From Baekduia alba (GTDB lineage: Bacteria; Actinomycetota; Thermoleophilia; Solirubrobacterales; Solirubrobacteraceae), in the NCBI RefSeq assembly GCF_028416635.1, contig NZ_CP114013.1, positions 1,488,001 to 1,552,000 on the forward strand: DNA of 64,000 nucleotides, written 5' to 3'. A program made the translations under genes and the position numbers. Positions 29,961 to 38,274 of the stretch are shown here, in pieces. Within the stretch, counting starts at the first letter, position 1. Each line of letters begins with the position of its first letter. The notes below the pieces were generated by a model that saw only the letters and a program-made list of their open reading frames with translations, did not search any database and was not told the DNA's origin.

Positions 29961-31769
29961 TCAGCCCTCGCCGCGCGCGGCGAGCACTTCCTCGGCCAGC
30001 GCCTCGGCCCGCTCGAGCTGGGCGCGCACCAGGTCCAGCCCGGCGCGCCAGAAGCCCGGGTCGGTGAGGTCCAGGCCGGCGATCGCCGCCAGCTCCTCCG
30101 GCGACTTCGACCCGCCCGCGCTGAGCAGCTCGATGTACTTGTCCACGAACTCCGGGCCCTCGGCGAGGTACTTGCCGTAGACCGACAGCGCCAGCAGCTG
30201 GCCGTAGGCGTAGGCGTACACGTAGCCGGGCGTCCCGATGAAGTGGGGGACGTAGGACCACCACGTCTTGTAGCCGTCGGTGACGTCGACCGCGTCGCCC
30301 AGCAGCTCCTCCTGCGACTGCGCCCACAGCTCGCCGATGCGGTCGATGCTCAGCTCGCCCTCGGTGCGCCGCGCGGTGTGCGCGAGGTCCTCGAAGCGGT
30401 TCATCGCGACCTGGCGGAAGACCGTCGCGATCGAGCCCTCGATGTTCTCGGCCAGCAGCGCCAGCCGGGACTCCGGCGTCTCGGCCGCGTCCAGCAGCCG
30501 GGCGAACACCAGCGTCTCCCCGAACACCGACGCGGTCTCGGCGAGCGTGAGCGGCGTGTGCTGCTCGAAGACGCCGCGGTCGCGCGCCAGGTAGGCGTGC
30601 AGGCCGTGGCCGAGCTCGTGGGCGAGCGTCAACACGTCCCGGCGCTTGGACGTGTAGTTCAACATCACGTACGGGTGTGCCGACGGCACGGTGTAGGCGC
30701 AGAACGCGCCGCCGCGCTTGGCCGGGCGGACCGGCGCGTCGATCCACTCCTCGTCGAAGAAGCGGCGCGCGCCGTCGGCGAGGACGTCGGAGAAGTCGCC
30801 GAAGGACGACAACACGATGTCCTTGGCCTCGTCCCAGTCATACGTCTTCTCCTCCGCGCCGCCGACCGAGGCCATGCGGTCGTAGTCGGCGAGGCGATCG
30901 ATCCCGAGCAGCTTGGCCTTCAGCCGGTACCAGCGGCGCGGGATCTCGTAGGCCTCGCGGACGGCCTCGACCAGCGCCTGGACCGACTCGTCCGACGCCT
31001 CGTTGGAGAGGTTGCGCGACGAGATCCAGGACGGGAAGTCGCGCAGCCGGTCGTCGGTGGCCTTGTCGGCCATGAGCGTGTTGAAGATGTAGCCGCGGAT
31101 GCGCAGCGTCGGCTCCAGCGCGACGGACACGCGCTCGGCGACGTGCGCGCGCAGCTCGCGGTCGGGCGACATCAGGTTCGACAGCGCGACGTCGAGCGGC
31201 ACGGGCTCGTCGGCGCCGTCGAGGTCGACCTTGATCGCGCTCGTGACCTCGCTGAACAGGCGCGACCATGCGTCCCGGCCGGTGACCGACTTCTCGGACA
31301 TCACCTTCTCCTCGGACTCGGTGAGGAGGTGGGGGCGGTAGCGGCGCGCGTTGCGCAGGTGGTGGCGGGCCTTGTCCAGGCCGTCGGCGCCGAGCAGCGC
31401 CTCGGCGCGGTCGTCGTCCAGCGCGGCCCATTCGAGATCGAAGAACAACAACTTGGTCTCGATCGCGGTGCCGCGCTCCTGGACGCGCTGCAGCAGCGCG
31501 CCGTTGGCGGGGTCGGCCGTGTCGACGGCGAAGCGCAGCATCGCGTAGTTGCCGGCCCGGCCGACGAGCTCGCCGAGGTCGGCCAGCTCCCCGACCGCGG
31601 CGACCAATCCCGGCCCGTCGAGGTCGGCCACCTTCCCGGCGTGCTGGTCGGCGAAGGCGGTGGCGCGGCGGTCGGCCTCGTCGAGGAGGCGGTCGGCGCC
31701 GGCGGTGCCTTCACCGTCGACGAGCGGCTCGAGGTCCCAGGCGACGCTCTCAAGTGCGGTCGTGCTCAT
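29961..31769 (-). CDS. pepF: Oligoendopeptidase F, M3 family
   Basis: The 602-residue cytoplasmic zinc metallopeptidase has the active-site helix LAHELGHGLHAYLARD (HExGH) with the third ligand region PLTLAETASVFGETLVF. The N-terminal domain and the terminal GYVYAYAYGQLLALSVYGKY fit PepF. It degrades oligopeptides of about 7-17 residues in family members studied. ATG 31769 is chosen because TATCGT (31777-31782, opposite strand) is seven bases upstream. The 270 bases after its start (to 32040) hold nothing I recognise. Confidence 0.93.
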   Translation of the reverse strand: MSTTALESVAWDLEPLVDGEGTAGADRLLDEADRRATAFADQHAGKVADLDGPGLVAAVGELADLGELVGRAGNYAMLRFAVDTADPANGALLQRVQERGTAIETKLLFFDLEWAALDDDRAEALLGADGLDKARHHLRNARRYRPHLLTESEEKVMSEKSVTGRDAWSRLFSEVTSAIKVDLDGADEPVPLDVALSNLMSPDRELRAHVAERVSVALEPTLRIRGYIFNTLMADKATDDRLRDFPSWISSRNLSNEASDESVQALVEAVREAYEIPRRWYRLKAKLLGIDRLADYDRMASVGGAEEKTYDWDEAKDIVLSSFGDFSDVLADGARRFFDEEWIDAPVRPAKRGGAFCAYTVPSAHPYVMLNYTSKRRDVLTLAHELGHGLHAYLARDRGVFEQHTPLTLAETASVFGETLVFARLLDAAETPESRLALLAENIEGSIATVFRQVAMNRFEDLAHTARRTEGELSIDRIGELWAQSQEELLGDAVDVTDGYKTWWSYVPHFIGTPGYVYAYAYGQLLALSVYGKYLAEGPEFVDKYIELLSAGGSKSPEELAAIAGLDLTDPGFWRAGLDLVRAQLERAEALAEEVLAARGEG

Positions 31770-32039
31770 GCCGTGCACGATATTGCGCGGAAGCTGCGAA
31801 GCCTTGCCGGTTCGGCCATTGACTTTCAGGACCGGGCAGGCGTACTGTCGTTCTCAAGACGCGGGACCGGATCCGCTGACAAGAGCGAGGCCGCCGAGGC
31901 GCAAGGCCACGCCACCAGCCGTTCACCGCCGCCCTCACGGGCGCGAGAGCGAGCAGGTCCTCACGCACGGAACCGGACCCGCGTCTCTATTTAACGGTTC
32001 GCCGCATGCGATCGCGCGCGGGCGGGCACCGCGGCGGGC

Positions 32040-32545
32040 ATGCGCCGCCTCCACTCTGCCGCCCTGACCATGTCGATCGTCGCGCTCGGCGGCGCCGGCG
32101 CGGTGGTCGCGAGCGCCGACGACACCGGCGGCGACCTCGGTGCCCAGACGCCGCGGAGCAGGTCCTGGCCGCCGCCACGGCGCAGATGGCGAAGGTCATG
32201 AGCGTCCACATCGCGGGGACCGAGACCGAGAAGGGCGGCGTGGTGACCAAGCTCAGCGGCGACCTCACCGCTGCCGGCCCGGCCACCCTGAGCATGGCGC
32301 CCAAGCACATCGCGACGTGCCTGGACAGCCAGCTCGGGACGTTGACCAACAAGGGGATCAAGACGGTCGGCGGTCAGCAGGTGGTCGTCCTGGAGGACGC
32401 CGGCGACAAGCCCGGGACCGCGCCGGGCCAGCTCCTGATCGCCGCCGACGGACCGACGCTGCCGGTGCGCGAGATCCAGGCGGCGCCGAAGGGCGCGATC
32501 TCGCTGGAGTCGCTCGCCGGAGGCGGGAACACGACCGACGTGTGA
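32040..32545 (+). pseudogene. Frameshifted secreted protein gene
   Basis: ATG 32040 opens a signal peptide (RRLHSAALTMSIVALGGAGAV) followed by ASADDTGGDLGAQ. The frame then degenerates. From 32147 the sensible protein continues in another frame: DAAEQVLAAATAQMAKVMSV, HIAGTETEKGGVVTKLSGDL, GGQQVVVLEDAGDKPGTAPG and GPTLPVREIQAAPKGAISLE, to TGA 32543-32545. The second half resembles LppX/LprG-like lipid-binding secreted proteins in layout, though I see no lipobox. A single indel near 32146 would restore a protein of about 168 residues, so this is either a recent pseudogene or a sequencing error. Confidence 0.65.
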
Positions 32546-32555
32546 GGCTTGGCGC

Positions 32556-33095
32556 GTGGGGGACGACGACGTCGAGACGGAGCGGCTGCTGCTGCGGCGC
32601 TGGAGGGTCGAGGACCGCGCGACGCTCGCGGCGATCAACGCCGACCCCGAGGTCATGCGCTGGATCGGCTCCGGGCACGTGCTCGGCCGCGGGCTCAGCG
32701 ACGACCTGATCGCGCGCTTCGAGGCCGAGTGGGACGAGCGCGGCTTCGGGCTCTGGGCGGTGGCGTGGAAGGACGACCCGGCGTCGGAGGCGTTGGGGTT
32801 CTGCGGGTTGACGATGCCGTCGTTCCTGCCCGCGGTCCTGCCGGCGGCCGAGGTGGGCTGGCGGCTGGCGCGCGACGTCTGGGGGCGCGGGGTCGCGACG
32901 GAGGCGGCGCGCGCCGCGCTGGCCTTCGGGTTCTCGCGGGAGCGCGCGCTGCGTGAGGTCGTCGCGGTGGTCGCACCCGAGAACGCGCGGTCGCTGCGCG
33001 TGATCGACAAGCTCGGGATGACGCCGCGGCCCGATCGGTACCACGCGGGCGCCCGCCGGCGCGTCCGCGTGTTCGGCGTGCTCGCAGACCGCTAG
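32556..33095 (+). CDS. GNAT N-acetyltransferase, RimJ/RimL type
   Basis: The 179-residue protein begins VETERLLLRRWRVEDRATLAAINADPEVMRWIG, the opening of RimJ/RimL-like acetyltransferases. It has the acetyl-CoA loop VWGRGVATEAARAALAFGF (R/QxxGxA-like) and VVAVVAPENARSLRVIDKLGM in the C-terminal strand. Members acetylate alpha-amines of proteins or small molecules. It starts at GTG 32556, ten bases after the preceding pseudogene's stop, and ends 22 bases before tmRNA. Confidence 0.85.
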   Translation: MGDDDVETERLLLRRWRVEDRATLAAINADPEVMRWIGSGHVLGRGLSDDLIARFEAEWDERGFGLWAVAWKDDPASEALGFCGLTMPSFLPAVLPAAEVGWRLARDVWGRGVATEAARAALAFGFSRERALREVVAVVAPENARSLRVIDKLGMTPRPDRYHAGARRRVRVFGVLADR

Positions 33096-33116
33096 AATGG
33101 GACCTGATTCACCCAG

Positions 33117-33485
33117 GGGGACGACAGGCTTCGACGTGGTCGACCTCGTCTGGGTGGTCGCGAGCCGAGGTCCCGGAGGCCTCGTAAAACACCGGGAAAA
33201 CCATATGTGCGGACTCTCACGAGTACGCCCTCGCTGCTTAGTCTTTAAACAACTAAGCGAGTGAGGTTCCGCCCCCGGCCTGCCGGCCGCCGGGGCTTCG
33301 GAATCAGACATGCCGGCTCACCCGGGGAGGTCCGCTTCCGCCGAACCGGGGACATCTTCAGGGAGCTGGTCCACCGGAACCCCGTCGGCGAGGCGACCGG
33401 AGGACGAGATCAGAGCGCCGACTACGCTCGTAGAAGCCATCCATACGCGATTGCGGACGTGGGTTCAATTCCCACCGTCTCCACC
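33117..33485 (+). ncRNA. ssrA: Transfer-messenger RNA (tmRNA)
   Basis: The tRNA-like acceptor stem pairs GGGGACG (33117-33123) with CGTCTCC (33476-33482), followed by the discriminator A and CC; the final A of CCA is not encoded. The 5' GACAGGCTTCGACG and the 3' T-arm GTGGGTTCAATTCCCAC are diagnostic. The tag frame runs GCG 33209 to TAG 33239-33241 and reads ADSHEYALAA, ending in the ALAA degron seen by Clp proteases. Pseudoknot stems surround it, including ACTAAGCGAG after the stop. tmRNA rescues stalled ribosomes with SmpB. Confidence 0.96.
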
Positions 33486-33500
33486 TCCGCCAGCATCACC

Positions 33501-33522
33501 GGGCCGCCCTTCGGGGCGGCCC
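33501..33522 (+). terminator. Terminator hairpin of ssrA
   Basis: GGGCCGCCC and GGGCGGCCC form a perfect 9-bp stem with a TTCG tetraloop, 16 bases after the tmRNA 3' end. The T tract is poor (GTGTTG). Confidence 0.7.
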
Positions 33523-33604
33523 GAGTGTTGCTGGGGCACCCGCGGCGGCCGCCGAGATCCGACTCGCCCGTGCGTCTCCGGAACGCTCGAGCTCCGACCC
33601 TACG

Positions 33605-33922
33605 GTGCTGCCGCATGAGACTCTTGAGATCAGTCAGCTCACCCGCGTGGGGCAGGTCACCACCGCGTGGGGCGTGCTGTTCGCCGTCGTCCACGCCTAC
33701 TGGGCGGCGGGCGGTGCGACGGGGATGAACGGCGACCCCGCCGTGACCTTGGGCACAGCCCGGTGGCTGGCGATGTGGAGCCTGGACGGGGACGGCGCGA
33801 CCGGCATCGTGATCACGCTGTACTTCCTGCTCGGCGGCCTCCTGTTCTCCACACTCGGATGGCGCAGCACCACGCCCGCGGCGCGCACGGCGATGCGGGC
33901 GGGCGTCCGGCGGCCCGCCTGA
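33605..33922 (+). pseudogene. Probably internally deleted DUF3995-like membrane protein
   Basis: The 105-codon frame from GTG 33605 has VGQVTTAWGVLFAVVHAYWA with AGGATGMNGDP, the first helix and signature of DUF3995-like membrane proteins, and ends with TGIVITLYFLLGGLLFSTLG, like the last helix. The two central helices normally expected are missing: TLGTA runs straight into RWLAMWSLDGDG. A plausible -10 (TACGGT, 33601-33606) followed eight bases later by ATG 33615 is in a different frame. I therefore read it as a deleted, perhaps frameshifted copy, but a short functional protein is possible. Confidence 0.4.
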
Positions 33923-33924
33923 CG

Positions 33925-34524
33925 TCACGCTCGACCCGGCGACTGGCGGCGCCCGCGGCGGCGGCGTGCCGGCCGGAACCGGTCCGGCTGCACGCCGAGC
34001 GTGTTGAGCGTCATCGCGAGCATCTCGTAGTGGCCGGTGAGCATCGGCAGCTCGATCAGCTCGGTCTCGCTCATGCCGGCCGTGCGCAGGGAGGACCAGG
34101 CGTCGTCGGTGAGCGAGCGGGTCGTGTGGAGCTCGTCGACGGCGTGGAGGATCGCGGCCTGGCGCGGGGTCCAGCCGGAGGCGGCGGCGCCCGCGCGGAC
34201 ACGCGCGATGTCGTCGGCGCCAAGCCCGGCACGCCGGCCGATCCGCTCGTGGTGCGACCACTCGTAGGCGCAGTCGCACAGCGTCGCGACGCGGAGGATC
34301 ACGAGCTCGGCGTCCGCGCGCGGCAGGGCCCCGCCGGGCATCAGCCGGCCGGCGAAGCGCAGCCACGGCCGGAACAGCCGGCGATGGCGGCCCAAGGTGG
34401 TGAACAACGCCGGCGGCCCGACGGTCCCGCCGCCAAGGCCGATCGCGCGTGCGATCAGGGCGTTGACCCAGCCGGTCTGCTCGCGCGTGCCGGGGGCGAT
34501 GCGCGGCGGGCGCGGCGCGCTCAT
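33925..34524 (-). CDS. Carboxymuconolactone decarboxylase family protein
   Basis: The 199-residue protein carries the CMD motif ELVILRVATLCDCAYEWSHHERIGRRAG: Glu, a CxC-type cysteine pair and a His, as in AhpD-like alkylhydroperoxidases (usually CxxC). It ends with LPMLTGHYEMLAMTLNTLGVQ. It overlaps the upstream SDR gene by four bases (ATGA 34521-34524), so the two are coupled and perhaps act on one substrate. The exact reaction is unknown. The last 15 residues are arginine-rich. Confidence 0.82.
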   Translation of the reverse strand: MSAPRPPRIAPGTREQTGWVNALIARAIGLGGGTVGPPALFTTLGRHRRLFRPWLRFAGRLMPGGALPRADAELVILRVATLCDCAYEWSHHERIGRRAGLGADDIARVRAGAAASGWTPRQAAILHAVDELHTTRSLTDDAWSSLRTAGMSETELIELPMLTGHYEMLAMTLNTLGVQPDRFRPARRRRGRRQSPGRA

Positions 34525-35393
34525 CGCTCCGCCCGCTCGAGCTCGGCGACGACGCGCGCGTTGACGACCCGCATGGCCACCTCGTACACCGGCGGCGCGA
34601 ACCGCTCCAACCCGTACAACAACCGGATGTCGGCCGACGTGTGCACCAGCTTCCGGTTGCGGACGATGCCGTCGACGATCCGCGCCGCGACGTGCTCGGA
34701 CGACTTCGCGTGGCGCCGGAACCGCTCGGCGAAGCCGCCCGCGCGCAAGGCCTCCATGTCGATGCCGGCGATGTCCACCGTGTCGACCAGGCCCGTGTCG
34801 ACCCCGCCCGGGCAGACCAGCGTGACGCCGATCCGGTGGCGGCGCAGGTCGAAGCGCAGCACCTCCGAGACGCCGCGCAGGCCGAACTTCGCGGCGCTGT
34901 ACGGCGCGTGCCACGGCAGCGCGACGAGCCCGGCGGCCGACGAGACGTTGACGAGCTGGCCGCCGCGCCCCGCGCGCATCATCGCCGGCACGAACGCCTC
35001 GATCACGTGGATCGGGCCCATCAGGTCGACGTCGACGGTCCGGCGCCACTGCGCGTGCGACAGCCGGTCGACCGCGCCCCACGTCGCGATGCCCGCGACG
35101 TTGGCTACCACGTCGACGCTGCCGTGCGCCGCGTGCGTCGTCTCGGCCAGCGCGCCGACCGCGTCGACGTCGGCGATGTCCAGCGCGCGCTGCAGGACGA
35201 CGGCGTCGCCCAGGCCGGCGGCGGCCGCGGCCAGGGCGTCGGCGCGCAGGTCGGTGAGGACGAGCCGGCCGCCGGCGGCCGCGATCGCCTGGGCGGTCGC
35301 GCGCCCGATCCCGCTCGCGGCGCCCGTGACGACGCACAGGCGCCCGTCGAGCGAGGGCACGGGCGGAGCCATCCGACGGACCGAGACACGCAT
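34521..35393 (-). CDS. Short-chain dehydrogenase/reductase
   Basis: The 290-residue SDR has the nucleotide-binding TGAASGIGRAT (residues 24-34), an NVAGIATWGAVD strand, the serine in NVSSAAGLVAL, and the YSAAK catalytic pair. LTDLRAD after the second strand favours NAD(H) over NADP(H). A C-terminal extension with SEHVAARIVDGIVRNRKLV is typical of members near TetR and acyl-CoA genes. The ATG at 35393 has TACGCT (opposite strand of 35400-35405) six bases upstream. It diverges from a TetR gene whose -10 abuts its own. Confidence 0.88.
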   Translation of the reverse strand: MRVSVRRMAPPVPSLDGRLCVVTGAASGIGRATAQAIAAAGGRLVLTDLRADALAAAAAGLGDAVVLQRALDIADVDAVGALAETTHAAHGSVDVVANVAGIATWGAVDRLSHAQWRRTVDVDLMGPIHVIEAFVPAMMRAGRGGQLVNVSSAAGLVALPWHAPYSAAKFGLRGVSEVLRFDLRRHRIGVTLVCPGGVDTGLVDTVDIAGIDMEALRAGGFAERFRRHAKSSEHVAARIVDGIVRNRKLVHTSADIRLLYGLERFAPPVYEVAMRVVNARVVAELERAER

Positions 35394-35399
35394 GTCTCA

Positions 35400-35411
35400 A
35401 GCGTATACAGT
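35400..35411. promoter_or_regulatory. Back-to-back -10 elements of the SDR and TetR genes
   Basis: AGCGTATACAGT contains TACGCT on the minus strand (35400-35405) for the SDR gene and TACAGT on the plus strand (35406-35411) for tetR, directly abutting. The central GTATAC is palindromic and may also be bound by the regulator. The two promoters probably exclude each other. Confidence 0.5.
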
Positions 35412-35422
35412 CATGTTCGCCC

Positions 35423-36067
35423 ATGCGCAGCACCGCGTCCGTCCTCCCTCGCTCCGGCCACGCCTCGCTGCGCGACGAGGTCGCGGCGACCAAGCGCGGG
35501 CGGCTGCTCGTCGGCCTCTGCGACGTCGTCGCCGACAAGGGCTACGCCGCCGCGACGGTCGCCGACGTCCTGAAGGCCTCCGGCCTCTCGCGACGGACGT
35601 TCTACGAGCACTTCGCCGACAAGCAGGCGTGCTTCCTCGCCGCCTACGACCACGGCGCGGGCGCGATGCAGGAGGCGATCGCGGCGGCGGTGGCCCCGGC
35701 GCGCGGCTGGCGCGAGGCGACGGAGGCCGCGGTCACGACCTACCTCGAGCTGCTGACCGCCGAGCCCGGCTTCGCGCGCGCGTTCCTGGTGGAGATCTGG
35801 GTCGCCGGCCCGGACGCGCTGCGCCGCCATCGCACGGTGATCGCGCGGTTCGAGCAGCTCGTGGCGGCGCTGCACGAGCGCGCGATCGCCGAGCAGGACG
35901 GCCGGGCGCGCCTCGCGCCGCTGTCCGCCGTCCAGATCGCCGCCGTCACCGGCGGCATCAGCCGCGTCGCGACGACCGCGATCCTCGAAGGCCGGTCGGC
36001 CGCGCTCCCGGCGCAGGCCGGCGAGCTGGTCGAGTTCGTGGCCGCGGTCATCGCCCGGCCGGCCTGA
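35423..36067 (+). CDS. TetR-family transcriptional regulator
   Basis: The 214-residue protein has the DNA-binding domain GYAAATVADVLKASGLSRRTFYEHFADKQACFLAAYD (about residues 38-74) and a C-terminal ligand domain with LEGRSAALPAQAGELVEFVAAVIA. The pattern FYEHF(A)DKQACFLAAYD is common in actinobacterial TetR proteins near fatty-acid or steroid genes. Divergence from the SDR-CMD operon makes that operon its likely target. Confidence 0.9.
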   Translation: MRSTASVLPRSGHASLRDEVAATKRGRLLVGLCDVVADKGYAAATVADVLKASGLSRRTFYEHFADKQACFLAAYDHGAGAMQEAIAAAVAPARGWREATEAAVTTYLELLTAEPGFARAFLVEIWVAGPDALRRHRTVIARFEQLVAALHERAIAEQDGRARLAPLSAVQIAAVTGGISRVATTAILEGRSAALPAQAGELVEFVAAVIARPA

Positions 36068-36102
36068 ACCACGGCCGGCCGGTCGACGACCTCACCGCGA
36101 AG

Positions 36103-36297
36103 TCAGGCCTGGTGCGGCTCGACGGCCGCCGCGACGGGCGTCGAGGGCTTGGTCACCGGCGCGACGACCTCGGTCGCGCGGTGGCGCGGCGAGATGTCGT
36201 GGATGTAGCCCGCGACGATGCCGCGCTTGACGCGGCGGGGGCGAGCCATCGGCTTCGCGGTGGAGGGGTGGGCGGGGAGTCGGGAGGGAGCGGTCAT
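36103..36297 (-). CDS. Small basic protein under a MarR-type operator
   Basis: The 64-residue protein has a basic centre MARPRRVKRGIVAGYIHDIS and a Pro/Val/Ala-rich end TEVVAPVTKPSTPVAAAV. No membrane segment or known domain is visible. Coding status is supported by a strong AAGGAGG eight bases before ATG 36297 and a well-formed promoter. The promoter overlaps GATTGC-N4-GCAAC, the same motif found twice at the MarR-controlled operon at 40.8 kb. Its function is unknown; it may be a small stress-induced protein. Confidence 0.6.
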   Translation of the reverse strand: MTAPSRLPAHPSTAKPMARPRRVKRGIVAGYIHDISPRHRATEVVAPVTKPSTPVAAAVEPHQA

Positions 36298-36331
36298 GCG
36301 GAGGGCCTCCTTGATTCGATCGACGTCGAAT

Positions 36332-36360
36332 AGTGTAGCACCAACGATTGCACGTGCAAC
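36332..36360 (-). promoter_or_regulatory. Promoter and operator of the 64-codon gene
   Basis: On the minus strand TTGCAC (36354-36359), 16 bases, TACACT (36332-36337) form a strong promoter. The palindrome TTGCACGTGCAA (36348-36359), inside the 15-base motif GATTGCACGTGCAAC (36346-36360), covers the -35 box and part of the spacer, so a bound repressor would block RNA polymerase. Confidence 0.65.
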
Positions 36361-36415
36361 GACCTTGGTCGAGGGAGGAGGTGCGCGCGACCGCCCTCCG
36401 GCGTAGGCTCCCGTC

Positions 36416-36652
36416 ATGGCACTGCTGGAGCCGTTGTGGATCTCGGAAGGCGCGTGGGAGGCGCTGCGCGAGCAGGTCATCGCACCCGAGGCGACCCGCG
36501 CCGAGCAGGACGTCCGCGAGCTGCTGGAGACCTGGGACGCGCCGCAGCGGGAGGCCGACCGCGTCGGCGTCTTCATCGACGCCGAGCACGCGCGGACGCT
36601 CGCGCGGCTGCTCGACTCGCACCCCGCGCTCGCGGCGCAGCTGCTCGGCTGA
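36416..36652 (+). CDS. Small acidic protein of unknown function
   Basis: The 78-residue protein (starting ALLEPLWISEGAWEALREQV) is predicted mostly helical and acidic, with no recognised domain. A coding role is supported by TAGGCT (36404-36409) six bases before ATG 36416, the window's common promoter-start arrangement, and by high GC at third codon positions. It diverges from the 64-codon gene over 118 bases and may share that control region. It converges with the CrtI-like gene. Confidence 0.55.
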   Translation: MALLEPLWISEGAWEALREQVIAPEATRAEQDVRELLETWDAPQREADRVGVFIDAEHARTLARLLDSHPALAAQLLG

Positions 36653-36661
36653 GCGGCCGCC

Positions 36662-38224
36662 TCAGCGGCGGTCGAGGACGGCCATCGCCGCGTTGCGGCC
36701 CGGGACCCCGGACACGCCGCCGCCGCGGCGCGCGCCCGCGCCGCACAGCAGGATGCCCGGCACGTCGGTCTCGACGCCCCAGCGACCGACGTCGTCGTCG
36801 CGCTCGGCGAACGGCCACGCGAGGTCGCGGTGGAAGATGTTGCCGCCGGGCATCCGCAGCTCGTCGTCGAGGTCGCGCGGCGTGCGGACCTCGATGCACG
36901 GCCGGCCGTCGGGGTCGCGCAGGACGACGTCGTCGAGCGGCTCGGCCAGCACGCCGTCGACCGACCGCAGCGTCGCGGCCAGCGCCGCGGCGCGCGCGGC
37001 GTCATGGTCGGCGTCGGAGCCGGCGAACAGCCGCGCCGGCATGTGCAGGCCGAAGAGCGTGAGCGTCTGGACGCCCGCCGCGCGCAGGTCCGGACCCAAG
37101 ATGGTGGGGTCGGTCAGCGAGTGGCAGTAGGTCTCGCACGGCGGCAGCGTCGGGATCCGCCCGGCGGCCGCCTCGTCGTAGGCGCGCTGCAGCTGCGACG
37201 CCGTCTCGTTGACGTGGAACGTCCCCGCGAAGGCCCGCTCGCCGCCGACCGCCGCGTCGCGCAGCCGGGGCAGCCGCGACAGCAGCACGTTGACCTTGAG
37301 CTGCGCGCCCTCGACCGGCGGCCCGCTCGGCGCCCGGCCCAGCAGCCGGTCCAGCTCGGCCGGCGCCGCGTTGACCAGGACGTGCGCGGCGTCGACCACG
37401 TGCTCGGCGCCGTCGCCGTCGCGCCAGGTCACCGAGGGGCCCGACTCGTCGACGCCTACAACTTCCGCGCCGGTGCGCAGCTCCGCGCCCGCCGCTCGCG
37501 CGGCGCCGGCCAGCGCGCCCGAGACGGCGCCCATGCCGCCGACGGGCACGTCCCAGTCGCCCGTTCCGCCGCCGATGACGTGGTACAGGAAGCACCGGTT
37601 CTGGCGCAGGTCGGGGTCGTCGGCGGCCGCGAACGTCCCGATCAGCCCGTCGGTCAGCACGACGCCGGCGACGAGGTCGTCGAACCCCGAACGCGCCAGC
37701 GTCTCGCCCAACGGCGTCTCGAAGCACAGCCGCCACGCGTCGTCGTCGGCCACCAGCGTCCGCAGCCCGGCGCGCGACCGCAGCGGCTCGAGCAGCGTCG
37801 GGAACACGCGCTGCGCGACGCGCGCGGTCTGGGCGTACAGCCGATCCCAGGCGGCGAGGTCGCGCTCGCCGCCGCTGACCCGTGCGAACGACGCGCGCGT
37901 CGCCTCCGGATCCAGCCGATCGACGAGCAGCCCGCGCCGGCCGCCGTCGCGCGGGTCCGGCGTGTAGGACGACACCCGCCGGCGCACGAGCGTCAGGTCC
38001 AGCCCGAGCTCGTCGGCGATCGTCCGCGGCAGCAGGCTGACGAGGTACGAGTAGCGCGACAGGCGCGCGTCGACGCCCGGGAAGGCGACCTCCGAGACGG
38101 CGGCGCCGCCGAGCTCGGCGCGGCGCTCGAGGAGCAGGACGCGCCGGCCGGCACGCGCGAGATAGGCGGCGGCGACGAGCCCGTTGTGGCCGCCGCCGAC
38201 GATGACGGCGTCATAGGAAGCGAT
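36662..38224 (-). CDS. CrtI-like FAD/NAD(P) oxidoreductase with apparent ATC start
   Basis: The 520-residue protein has the Rossmann start SYDAVIVGGGHNGLVAAAYLARAGRRVLLLER, AELGGAAVSEV as in phytoene desaturases and amine-oxidase-like enzymes, and the C-terminal FAD motif GILLCGAGARRGGGVSGVPGRNAAMAVL. Between the upstream in-frame TAG (38258-38260 complement) and SYDAV there is no ATG, GTG or TTG; ATC at 38224-38222 is the best start. The lineage groups with COG1233 (phytoene dehydrogenase-related), whose substrates vary. No other carotenoid genes are present. It diverges from the next gene over 50 bases. Confidence 0.8.
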   Translation of the reverse strand: MASYDAVIVGGGHNGLVAAAYLARAGRRVLLLERRAELGGAAVSEVAFPGVDARLSRYSYLVSLLPRTIADELGLDLTLVRRRVSSYTPDPRDGGRRGLLVDRLDPEATRASFARVSGGERDLAAWDRLYAQTARVAQRVFPTLLEPLRSRAGLRTLVADDDAWRLCFETPLGETLARSGFDDLVAGVVLTDGLIGTFAAADDPDLRQNRCFLYHVIGGGTGDWDVPVGGMGAVSGALAGAARAAGAELRTGAEVVGVDESGPSVTWRDGDGAEHVVDAAHVLVNAAPAELDRLLGRAPSGPPVEGAQLKVNVLLSRLPRLRDAAVGGERAFAGTFHVNETASQLQRAYDEAAAGRIPTLPPCETYCHSLTDPTILGPDLRAAGVQTLTLFGLHMPARLFAGSDADHDAARAAALAATLRSVDGVLAEPLDDVVLRDPDGRPCIEVRTPRDLDDELRMPGGNIFHRDLAWPFAERDDDVGRWGVETDVPGILLCGAGARRGGGVSGVPGRNAAMAVLDRR

Positions 38225-38261
38225 GGCGCGGAGTCTCGCAAAGACGCGCTCTCGCGGGCGC

Positions 38262-38267
38262 TAACTT
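38262..38267 (+). promoter_or_regulatory. -10-like element deciding the GTG start at 38275
   Basis: TAACTT lies seven bases before GTG 38275. It supports this start over TTG 38266, which would overlap the hexamer. Confidence 0.4.
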
Positions 38268-38274
38268 GGAGGTG

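Noticed and set aside
31770-32039. Possible small genes in the gap before the frameshifted secreted protein
   Set aside because: No frame shows protein-like composition, start context or promoter-start spacing like that of neighbours.
36662-37987. Shorter version of the CrtI-like gene starting at a codon near 37987
   Set aside because: It would remove the FAD-binding N-terminus, which is clearly present in the same frame up to 38224.
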